DNA of 64,000 nt from Cinnamomum chago (taxonomy: Eukaryota > Streptophyta > Magnoliopsida > Laurales > Lauraceae). Both the position numbers and the translations under genes were made by a program. The stretch lies in contig CP142453.1 in NCBI GenBank assembly GCA_038049695.1, positions 132,668,001-132,732,000 on the forward strand, read 5' to 3'. The notes under the pieces were generated by a model. That model was not told the DNA's origin and searched no databases. It saw nothing but the letters and a program-made list of their open reading frames with translations. Each line of letters opens with the position of its first letter. Position 1 is the first letter of the stretch. Of the stretch, positions 55,176 through 64,000 are shown piece after piece.

Positions 55176-55460
55176 GATGTACCAGTAGGGCCCGCGGCCT
55201 GCCTAAGTATAGGATTAAGGCAGGCTCATCTAAATAACAAAATAAACATATCTAAATAACCACGAGGCACCCCAATTAGATGTAACAGTGGGGCCCACCT
55301 AAATATAGGATTAAGGGTAGGCTCATCTAAATAACAAAATAAACCTATCTAAAAATCTTTGCACCCCAATTAGATGTAACAGCAGTGCCCACCTAAATAT
55401 AGTTACACAGGCTCTTCTAAATAACAAAACAAACCTATTTAAAAACTACGTGGCATCCCA
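55176..55460. repeat. Three diverged tandem copies of a ~100-bp unit
   Basis: Units start near 55176, 55283 and 55377 with GTAACAGTGGGGCCCACCTA-type sequence. Each continues with CTAAATATAGGATTAAG, TCATCTAAATAACAAAATAA and CCCCAATTAGATG. Spacings are about 107 and 94 bp. Confidence 0.8.
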
Positions 55461-56276
55461 ATTAGATCAAGTTAATCTATTTATCTACATAAGACCAATA
55501 CTTAAACCATCTACCAATCAAGCGGGTCACATGAGAAGGGAAGTTTGATGGATTGAATATACAGGTGAGCCTCACTTTGATTTGAAGAAGAAATAAGTGA
55601 GGTGAATAAATTGATTGGATATGTAGGGACCCATTAAATGCATAGGATATTTATCCAGTACTCTAGGTAGATGGGTATAAGGGTGGATGGACATGTTTCA
55701 TCTTTTAATCCCACATAAATGGTTGAATTGGTTAGATCCAGTGAGTTTGAAGCAGGCAGATATGTTGGCCGAAATGGGTGGATGGTTACTTTTTTCATAT
55801 GTGATTTGACTATATCCAATGAACTATGTGGGGCCCATTAGATTTAAAGATTTACAATCCAACAAATTATATATAACCACCATGTCGAACAAACTACATT
55901 CTATCTGACCATCCACCCATTCCCCATCAAGCCTACCTAGTTATCTCAAACTCATTGTTACATTTAAATGGGACCCACTGTATCCCAACCTATGTGGGAC
56001 CATCATATTCCATTCATCCACCATTTTTGCATGGAACCCGCTTGACGGTAGATGATCACATATTTCACCGAACGGGTCCGTCTTACTTTTGATCTAATAA
56101 TCTTCGGTCCCATATAAGATGTGTGGATGTGTTTTACTTGCAGTGCCGGTGCGCCAGTGCCACTAATTCTATAATAATATCTCAAATGGGCCCATTTGAC
56201 GCGCAGTGCTGTGGAACGTGTGGGGATGCAAGGGCAGATTTGGAATGCATTAAAAAATCGTACAGAGTGAAGGGAA
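55461..56276. other. Intergenic stretch, nothing recognised
   Basis: It has many TGGGACCCA / GGGGCCCA-type words typical of plant intergenic repeats, but no defined ends and no coding frame of note. Confidence 0.45.
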
Positions 56277-56855
56277 AAAAACATAGAATGTGGCTACCTA
56301 CACACTACAAATGACTCTCTACACACTACATTTAAAAAAAAAAAAAACAAAATAAAAGAATTCCTAAACTACCCTCGCCATCTCCTTCCTTCTCTCTCCC
56401 TTCTCCTCGTTGTCCACCGCCCACCCTCTCCCCTTCCTCTCCTCTCCCTCTTCCTCATCATCTTCCTCTCCTTCTCCCTCTCTATTTCCCTATCTTTCCC
56501 TCTCCCTGCTCGTCGTCGCCCGCCCACTCTCCTTCTCCCTCTTCCTCTCCTTCTCCCTCTCTATTTCCCTCTCCCCGCTCATCGCCGACCGCCGACCGCC
56601 GCCCAGTCACCCTCTCCCCTTCCTCTCTCCCTCTCACGGTGGACAAGCAAATGGAGAAGAATCAAATGCTTTGGATGTAAAAAATAAATAAAATTTACCA
56701 TTGAAATCAGCAAATCCGATTCGTTCGGCCCCGTGTCGCCGAACGAATGTAGACAATGGGTAGTTTAGGAATTTTTTATTTTTGTTTTTTTTATTTTAAA
56801 ATGCAGTGTGTAGAGAGCAAAATGCAGTGTGCAGGTAGCAGCTCTCAAAAACATA
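56277..56855. mobile_element. Mutator-like element with ~100-bp TIRs
   Basis: The element (56286-56846) is flanked by AAAAACATA on both sides (56277-56285 and 56847-56855), an exact 9-bp duplication. The ends GCTACCTACACACTAC and GCTACCTGCACACTGC (inverted) continue as matching inverted repeats through TCTCTACACACT and AATTCCTAAACTACCC for about 100 bp. Long TIRs plus a 9-bp duplication are the mark of Mutator-like elements. The interior (56375-56640) is CT-rich with CGCCGACCGCCGCC, unlike the AT-rich flanks, and may be captured promoter or leader DNA. Confidence 0.8.
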
Positions 56856-56885
56856 TGGTTGCTTCCGATGAGATCACACCACCAT

Positions 56886-57095
56886 TTTCTTTACAGAAAA
56901 CAAATACACTCTTTCTTCTTTCCCCATCCATATCCATGAGAGATCTGCTCTTGCAGCCAATGACTCCAACAGACTCTCCTAACTTTCTTTACAGAAAACA
57001 AATACACTCTTTCTTCTTTCCCCATCCATATCCATGAGAGATCTGCTCTTGCAGCCAATGACTCCCAACAGTCTCTCCTACCCTCCACTCCCCCG
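56886..57095. repeat. 108-bp tandem duplication
   Basis: TTCTTTACAGAAAACAAATA through CAGCCAATGACTCC occurs twice, 108 bp apart, with only one or two differences. The unit is 36 codons long, so it lengthens open frames on both strands without interrupting them. No gene is called there. Confidence 0.9.
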
Positions 57096-57519
57096 TCAAA
57101 TTTCATACCCTCCACTCCCCTGTCAAATTTCACTCTTTCAATATAGAATGAAGGCCACTTTCCCATCCAAGAGAGATTCACTCCCAATCCCCTGTCAAAT
57201 TCCACGATGAAATACAGAATAAGGCCAACAAGTTGCTCAATTACAGAATACAAGCAAGTCTATGTTTTTATTTTCTTTTTCTGCAATAATCCTTTCTTCA
57301 TGTATCTTCTCTTGATCACATGTATCTCCTCTTGTATGTCCGCACAAAAGAATCCCATATTAATCAGAGGTATACGGTTTTTATCTATCAATAAGAAAAA
57401 ACTTTCAAACAGGATCAAGATGTAAAAAAAAAAAACCACCTCTTCAACTAGCCAACCAGACTCTCTCATGGATCTCCTGCTGCAAACAGAATATATTGTT
57501 AAGCTAATGACTATTGAAA
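57096..57519. other. Intergenic stretch, nothing recognised
   Basis: Short frames and an A-run (57424-57436). It adjoins the 3' end of the distal TFIIB-like copy (minus strand) and may contain its downstream sequence. Confidence 0.4.
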
Positions 57520-59042
57520 TCAGTAATTAGGATAATAATAAAAAAGAGAAGAAAGTAAAGTTGGAAAAAGCTGATTCGCATGATTCTGGAGTCTGTTCAT
57601 CAACTTCCGGATGGTCTTCCTACCAACACTCGTAACAGCCACTGTGATGGGTGGATGATTTCCTGCCTGTGCCATCAGGATCAATGCAGCAACCACAGTA
57701 TCGCATGCTGTCTGCAAAAAAAAAAAAAAAAAGAGTAAAATTTGAACTTGGAGTGTTATGTTTCAAATAACATGTGAGAACCAAATATTCAATAAAATAT
57801 TCTCTATTAACTTACGAGTGTGAGGATCGGATCATCTGAATTTTCAATATGCCATATTGCCTGACGTATTCTATTCATATCAGCGTCATGCATATTGAGT
57901 TGTCTACAGTACCGTTCCTGTAAAAAAAAATATTATTGAAATATCTGCATGATTGTAAAAATGAAATTATTTTCTTTTTTTGTTGGAAAACTCACCACTA
58001 GCTGTGCTGGTTGGATCTTTTCCTGTCGAAGATCAGGGTACCCATGTCCCTGAAGATGTTCAACAACTGGGAAGCACGGACACCTCTCCGAGACGTATCG
58101 GACACGGACACGCTCAAACGTGTCGGACACGCAAAAAAGAGTGTCCAGTTTATTTTTTAATTTTTTATATCTCGGACACGCTAGGGACACATTCTGGACA
58201 CGTCCGGACACGCTGGGCCTCTTTTTAATTGAAAAAAAAATAGAATAAAAGGGTCATCCTTAAAAAAAGAAAAGCAAAGGGGGCTATTTGTAAAAGAAAA
58301 TTGACGATGCTCCCTTTTTCTTTGTATGAACTTTATGGAACTACGGATATTTCATGTTTAATGATTATTAATTATGTTTCAATTTTGTATTGCTATTTGA
58401 TAATTTGATTTGTTTGTTAGTTGGTACAGTGGTACTTGATTTTTTATTTATTTGATTGCTAAATTGATTACAAAGTTAAAATGATAGTATGTTTTAGTAT
58501 ATTATTTGATATATTATTACTATTGATATTATTATTATTATTAACGTGTCCCCGACATGTCTGTGTCCTACTTTTTTAAGAAATGTCGGGTTGGCGTGTC
58601 CGTGTCGTGTCCCGTGTCCGTGCTTCTTAGTTCAACAATATTGGTCTTCATAGCGAAAAACGTTGAATCCTTCATCTCCGATATTTTCAGCTCTGGTTGT
58701 TTAAAAAAAATAAAATTAAAGTGTGTTAGTTAACTCGATGACGATTGACGACAAAAAAATAATAAAATAAAATACTCCATATAACTTATAACTTACCCTT
58801 AAACGTGTATGCTGATCCCCAACTAAGAGCAGCGATATATACTATAGCAGCTAGTGCTAAGTCACTACTGACATCTGGAAAGTCGGTTTGTCTTAGTCTT
58901 GCATAGTAGTCACCTACTTGTTGCTATCAATAACAAAAAAAAATTACAAAATTAGAGTTATAAAAAGAATAGTTATCAAACAACTAGATTACTAGTTAAT
59001 TGATAGCATTCCCATACCCGAATCTCGTTGCTGACTTCAAGT
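57520..59042 (-). pseudogene. TFIIB-family gene fragment, distal copy
   Basis: Minus-strand exons are 59018-59042, 58797-58923, 58690-57996 (split by a 564-bp hAT element), 57917-57816 and 57711-57520. The last exon is longer than in the palindrome: after GNHPPITVAVTSVGRKTIRK it continues L-M-N-R-L-Q-N-H-A-N-Q-L-F-P-T-L-L before TAG/TGA-type termination near 57520. This supplies the recognition-helix part of the second cyclin-like repeat, as in TFIIB. Exon 4 lacks two bases at its end and exon 5 lacks one base near its start relative to the palindrome copies; together these restore the reading frame. The hAT insertion and the absence of N-terminal exons make this a pseudogene as it stands. 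Confidence 0.65.
58059..58638. mobile_element. hAT-like element inside TFIIB-like exon 3
   Basis: The element (58067-58630, 564 bp) has ends CTGGGAAGCACGGACAC and GTGTCCGTGCTTCTTAG. It is flanked exactly by TTCAACAA (58059-58066 and 58631-58638), an 8-bp duplication, and the empty site is seen in both palindrome arms. Both ends are rich in GGACACG / CGTGTCC words, and the middle is AT-rich with no transposase. Its absence from the proximal block dates the insertion after the duplication. Confidence 0.9.
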
Positions 59043-59414
59043 CTGAAACATGTGAAAGATTAGTTAGTGATTGATGCTATCAATTCATTTAATGAAAGCT
59101 AATATCTGGTATTGTTTTTTTAAATCGCATAATATTGTAGCGCACCCATATATATCATATGAGCTAAAGATTTCACCCAAGAGGTACTCTCTCAATGTTC
59201 TCAATGTTTAAAAATATGGGACTCACTTGAATGCATGCCAGTCATGGAGGGACAGTAATATCATTGGAAGGGAGAAGGGGGTGGAGGGGAAAAGCGGTAA
59301 GCGCTCTCCAAATGTTCTGCCCTCGACAATGTCATCTTTTGTCAAATTTCAACTTGCAGCACATTTTTGAATTTGGGGGGAGTTTATCACCCATCCTCAT
59401 TTACGCGACTCTAG

Positions 59415-59732
59415 GTTTCCAAATCATTGAACTTCTCCGTGTATTCTTCAATGGAAAGAGTTCATTGGTGAGAGTCATTAGCACAAGGCAACAAGCTGGT
59501 AAAAAGTGGTGGTCTCATAATCAGATAAGAGGTACTTCTCATGAAGGCGCATCTTCATGTTATCCCAAGTGCGAATGAGACAAGGAACCCATTCCATTTG
59601 TTCTTTCAAACTTTTTACTAAATACGAATATGGCCTAAACACCTTCACCGTCGCAAATTGGACGCGCCTATCATCTTTTATGGAGTACCAATCCATGACA
59701 GATATCAGATCACAAAATTCAGCAACTTCCAT
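59415..59732 (-). pseudogene. Ty3/gypsy gag relic (distal copy)
   Basis: Same relic as 33629-33946, reading MEVAEFCDLISVMDWYS, then I-K-D-D-R-R-V-Q-F-A-T. It has the same stop after L-V-A-L-C and the same downstream S-I-E-E-Y-T-E-K-F in another frame, so the lesion predates all three copies. Confidence 0.7.
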
Positions 59733-60046
59733 TTTTCCTGTAGAAATTGGGAACCTCGACTCAACTCAAGCATTCTTATTGATGTCATCATCAACCACTT
59801 GGTCTTCATTGTGGCCAGTCTCAACTCTCAATGATGCTCGTTATAGATTCTTTAATGCTTGGCTTACCATTGACATCATCGTTGCATTTATGTTGCTACT
59901 TGCATCTTCATTGTTGACTGCATATTGTAGATGACCATCTTTATCACCAGATCCTTCTTCATTAAGTCTTCTTGGGCATAAATTGGACAAACATTTGTTT
60001 AAGCTATCAACGTTCTCACAAAACTAAGGAAACCTCTTATGGTCAT

Positions 60047-61081
60047 TAAGGGCCTATTTGGCATCGTTCCTATCTTGATCCCCATTTTGTGCTGAGATAA
60101 TGCGCTAAAATTGTGCTTTGCAGAACCTGCTTGACAACGTATTATTAAACTGCTCCACTGAGAATATGCTTTGTGGAGCTTGTTTGGTAACATCATAACA
60201 GTTTTATTCTAATGAACATAATCTAATGAAATCCCATTGCAACATAAATTAATTCTAGACATAATCATAACCACCACAAAAACTTAAAAATCAATCAATT
60301 GAAGAGTCACATCCATGACAGTACCAACATACAGTGATTCCAACCGGTCCAAACCCAAATTAATAAGGAAATAAGACATCCAGTTAAAAATAAGATTTTA
60401 AAGTTCTGCAACTCAACTTCATTTCCATCACTTTGCTTATATTTAACTCCACGTGCAATATGAATACAGAGGAGTTTAGAAATAACTTTTGACAGGATAT
60501 GCAGTAACAAGATTTCTTTATGGAAGGGAAGAAATTAAGAACCATGTACAAATAAACATCCGAACAAGCTCGAGTTGTAGATCCAGATAGCCCCTCTAGA
60601 CCTCACCTCTCATATCTAACACAGACAATAAAAAATCAGAAAGAAATCACCTCATTATTTTCTAACATCATCCATCACCTAGTTTTTACTAAAGAATATC
60701 AAGCGGATTCTTCAAGAGAGAGAGAGAGTTGTAGCAAGGATTGGTGGGGTGAGGCTGGGGAAGAGAGAGATTTGCAGCAAGGTGGGTCATGAGAGAGAGA
60801 GAGAGGTCCTTGGAGAGAAATACACGCTTGAGAAGATTCAGAGACTGACGTGGGGGAAGATCTGGAGACAGACGCGTGATTGTGCCTGTGGGTTGGTTCT
60901 AAAAAAAAAACGAAGATTTTTTGTTCCGGATTTTCTACGCCAGCAGGTCAAGATCCTGGGGGATTGTTCCAGCAGGAGTAGAATTCGGAACGCTGGTTAA
61001 CATTACCAAAAACGGTTTCCATCATCTTGACTCATGGGAACGTGAGAACGTCCGGATAGCATAATGCCAAACGGGGCCTAA
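60047..61081. mobile_element. PIF/Harbinger-like element, distal copy
   Basis: Copy of 34264-35304 (here 60050-61078) with the same GGGCCTATTTGGCAT / ATGCCAAACGGGGCC ends and TAA flanks. The internal (GA)n tract is shorter here than in the proximal copy. Confidence 0.7.
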
Positions 61082-63336
61082 GCTTCCTCATATAACGATT
61101 CCCACTTTGAGTCATCGTGGAGATTAAACCAAAGATGGGACAACACTCATATAAGCTTCCTCATATAGTTGTTATTAAAAGACTGATGTGACAACACTCA
61201 AATGAGGGACTGATACATGTAACGGTTTAGGGAAACAAGTATAACTCAGTGGAAATACAAATAGGACCAGATGAAAATTAAATAATGTGTCATATGTTGC
61301 AGTCACAGCCAGGAAAAACACTGCTATATGCTGCTGTATTGATGGGCACAGATTTGGGACTCATCTTGGGACTGTTTGAGGTTCAATAAGCTGCTGAATG
61401 GGTGTTGGTTGGTTCTAGTATAAAGGCTGTTAGGGTTGGGTTTACGAAGAGAGGGATTTGGAATTGAAAGTGGATAGTTTTGGGACTGTTTGCTATGGGA
61501 CATCAACTAAAATGTTGCTGTTTGGTTTTAAACAGCTGCTAGTTGAATCATAAATCAAACATTAAAGCAAGATGGGGCCGCAGTAATTTGGGGAAATAAG
61601 CTTGGGTGGTGTATGAATGGATGGACTTGGACCACGAGTGGGACTTTTTGCGTAATTTTATGGGTCAGTCTTGGAATGGCAAGTTGTTGTTTCTGTTGGA
61701 CAAAATCTGCACAATGCAATGGGCTGATTTTAGGTCAGTGGGAGAGTGTAGCTTCTGGGTGGCTGACAAGTGTTTTATGTAGGTTGAATCCTGATAATGG
61801 TCAAATCCACAATAAGAGCGGTAGCAGCAGTTGATCAAAAGAACTAAGACAACAACAAGAACTTGAATGCAGTTGAAAACAGCAAATTGAGTGAAATAGA
61901 AAACTAACCTTTTTGTAAGAGGACCAATTTTTTTTTCGGGAAGTTTATTTTTTTTGGGCTAAAAGTGAATGAAACAAAGAGGAATCCTAATCTAAGACAG
62001 CGGAGTAAAAAATAAGACAATCGAAACGTGGATTGAAATTGCAGTATCAGTCGCTGTCGCGGTCGACCTTGGAAACCCATACTACGTACATCACGGTCCA
62101 TCAAGACGTGAATTTTTTTCGAACCCAAAAAAACTTCAAAAAATATCTAAAAAGCCAGAATATTGGAAAATGCTTGGAAACAATGTCTTTTTTCATTGGT
62201 GCCCACTATAGACCAAAATATCGGTCCCTTAAGTTGTAACATCTTGTATCGTTGTTTAATCTCTAACCGTTACATATGTTAAGTTTTAGTGTTTAAGCTT
62301 TGGGCCTATTCTTACAATTTATAAATCTACTATTGTAGCCTATATTTAAAGTTTAAAGCACTTGAAATATTCATCACCCTTATTTTAGTGGACACCACCC
62401 GGGGGACTAGTCATATTGGGTGTTGGGTCAAAGACCACAGGGATACCCACATCATAAAAAATGGGACTTAGGCCCATTGTTCAATTGACAACTATAGAAC
62501 ATTTTTTTAATATCATAATATCCATGTTTTATAAATGACCAATTAGAAAAGCCCTGATTTTAATAAATGAGCAATATTAGCATGTGGTACAATTAAAAAA
62601 AAAGAGTCTGGATCTATGTTTTTTTGAAGAAAAATGCTGCCATATTATAGTTAATCCCTAAAAACACGCACACTCATATATATATACATATATATAGATA
62701 GAGAGAGATGCATACCTTTCGTAATTTAATCCTATGAATTGTTGTAATATTTGATCTGGATTTCCCTCTTCCTGTTTGGCATCATTTGATAGGATCAGCA
62801 CACAATTTCTTTGAAATGAAAATTAAAGAAATCTGTTTTGACACACATTTCAAGTTGGACAATTCCCAATAAAAAAAGAAGAAACAATTAATGAACATGG
62901 TTTGTCGGAAGGAAATTGTAGAAAGGATTGTTTATCTTTTCTTTTTTTTTTTGCTCATTTGAAAAAATTGGGGGTAAAAAAACTGTATAAGTTGGATGTA
63001 CCTGCATTAAGTTTAATCCTGTTTTATTTTATTTTATCCGCCTTTCTTCTTTTCTTTCTTATTAATGTAATTTTTTCCATTTCTCTCAGTAATTTTGTTT
63101 TCAAAGTATATGTCGAACTGCATAGGCTTTATTACTAGTTTTGTATTTACTCTGTGCCTTTATTTATGAACTCAAACATACGCAATTTGAACTATTTTTA
63201 TTTCTTAGTTGTTTCTTTGTCTTTCTTTTTTATTCTTTTACTTTCCATAGAGGTGTTTATATCTATTACTTGCACTAGTTTCCTTTTCATTTGTACTGAT
63301 TTTGTTTTGATGAATTGTTTTTTTTTGACAAATAGG
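61082..63336. other. Duplicated non-coding block, distal copy
   Basis: Counterpart of 35308-37578, nearly identical. No gene was recognised. Small differences lie mainly in A/T and (TA)n runs, such as the stretch near 62680-62710 and a missing AAAGAAGG-type segment near 62878. Confidence 0.5.
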
Positions 63337-64000
63337 ATTGTTAATTTGCTAGGGCACGTAATCTGGCTCGATTTCCTAACCAACACGCAAGGTAGGAAAG
63401 GATATAGTGCTGTGTTTGCTAGAGTACAAGTGGAGATTGATTCTAGCAAGCTCTTGCTCAACGAATTGTCACTCCAGATGCCAAAAGGATGTAGATTCCA
63501 GTCGTTTTGTTGTAAGAACCTTGCTGCTTTTTTTCAAAATTATGGACATGCTCATATACAGCTGCCTCCATGAATATGTTGCAATTTTCTTGTTCAACAG
63601 TTAGTTGCAGGAAGGGAAAAACAAGGAAACCATCTAAGGTTTCTAGGCCGACTTTGTCGGACTCTGTTTTGGAACTCACTCCAAGAGAACAATAGCAAAC
63701 ATGAATATCCTGTTTTTCATCTCCTCAAGAGCAATGGTTAGAAGTGTGACATAGGCAACAAAATCATAATGTTGCCTTTTGCATTACAAGGAGGTGTTGG
63801 CCAAAGTGAAAACACAAACTTGAAGGTTGGTTCTGTGAATCCCCATCATAAACCAAAATTGTCCAACAGATTCGTCGATCTTCAGGAACGTTGGCACGAA
63901 TCACCTACTGTTGAAAATGGTGATCGAATCAGGCTGTGCACAACCATCTCCTCATAAAATTGAGGTCTCAGTCCAAGACAGCGGGTCGAATCCAAAATGG
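63337..64000 (+). pseudogene. LINE ORF1 (DUF4283-type) relic, distal copy, cut by window end
   Basis: Reads NLLGHVIWLDFLTNTQGRKG, then A-V-F-A-R-V-Q-V-E-I-D-S-S-K-L-L, then NELSLQMPKGCRFQSFCCK and a G-H-A-H motif. This copy keeps the G-H-x-I-x-L-D pattern and a serine where the proximal copy has a stop, so it is closer to the original protein. It loses frame soon after. The rest lies beyond 64000. Confidence 0.5.

Larger units (their letters stand above)
57627..64000. repeat. 6-kb segmental duplication, distal copy
   Basis: Matches 32284-38238 in the same orientation and continues to the window end. It extends beyond the palindrome centre point on its left (57520-57626 has the rest of the TFIIB-like exon), so it is the more complete source-like version. 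Confidence 0.95.

Noticed and set aside
1..64000. CRISPR arrays, bacterial operons, phage or plasmid features
   Set aside because: Introns, plant retroelements and F-box genes show plant nuclear DNA; the tandem repeats found lack regular spacers.

Overview
The window is plant nuclear DNA from a gene-poor, repeat-rich part of an angiosperm genome. The evidence is an AT-rich background, GT-AG introns, a plant F-box protein with a DUF295-type C-terminus, an intact Cassandra TRIM carrying 5S rRNA-derived LTRs, copia, gypsy and LINE relics, and many hAT, Mutator and PIF/Harbinger-like non-autonomous elements. I cannot name the species. Nearly all of the sequence is transposon-derived or duplicated. 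Only three open coding regions look like possible real genes: a small MEGLIPLVYK-type protein (9821-10138, minus), a secreted five-repeat protein I do not recognise (22263-22970, minus), and one complete F-box protein (49550-50635, minus).

Layout. 1-9800: end of an LTR, a possible first exon and promoter on the minus strand (2883-3268), a hAT-like element, a 2.2-kb solo LTR with 5-bp target duplications (4879-7104), a copia reverse-transcriptase fragment and two TIR elements. 9800-19000: the small minus-strand gene, two short hAT elements with target duplications, a 1-kb GC-rich 44-bp minisatellite, and a minus-strand leader region. 19000-27300: the repeat-protein gene, a first exon at 23886-23940 paralogous to the leader at 18.6-19.0 kb, then a cluster of TIR elements, a tRNA-derived SINE candidate inside a hAT-like element, and a Helitron end.

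27600-38500: a broken F-box copy runs into a palindrome of two arms of about 2.06 kb separated by 29 bp (30199-32254 and 32284-34337). Each arm carries part of a TFIIB-family gene with its introns plus a gypsy gag remnant. The right arm continues into a block with a PIF/Harbinger-like element and a LINE ORF1 relic. The block 32284-38238 is repeated almost unchanged at 57627-64000, about 25.8 kb away, and that copy runs off the window end.

38500-57500: LINE remainder, a candidate exon with 11-residue repeats, a tandemly doubled element, a TIR element holding exon-like sequence, a third F-box copy broken by frameshifts and the Cassandra insertion, the intact F-box gene, and more TIR elements.

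The genes do not form a pathway. The window records duplication and decay: three F-box copies (one open), three partial TFIIB-like copies (none intact), three gag relics. The most unusual item is the TFIIB-like palindrome. If transcribed through, it would give a long hairpin RNA able to feed small-RNA silencing of the parental gene. Percent identities here come from comparing stretches by eye, not from computed alignments.
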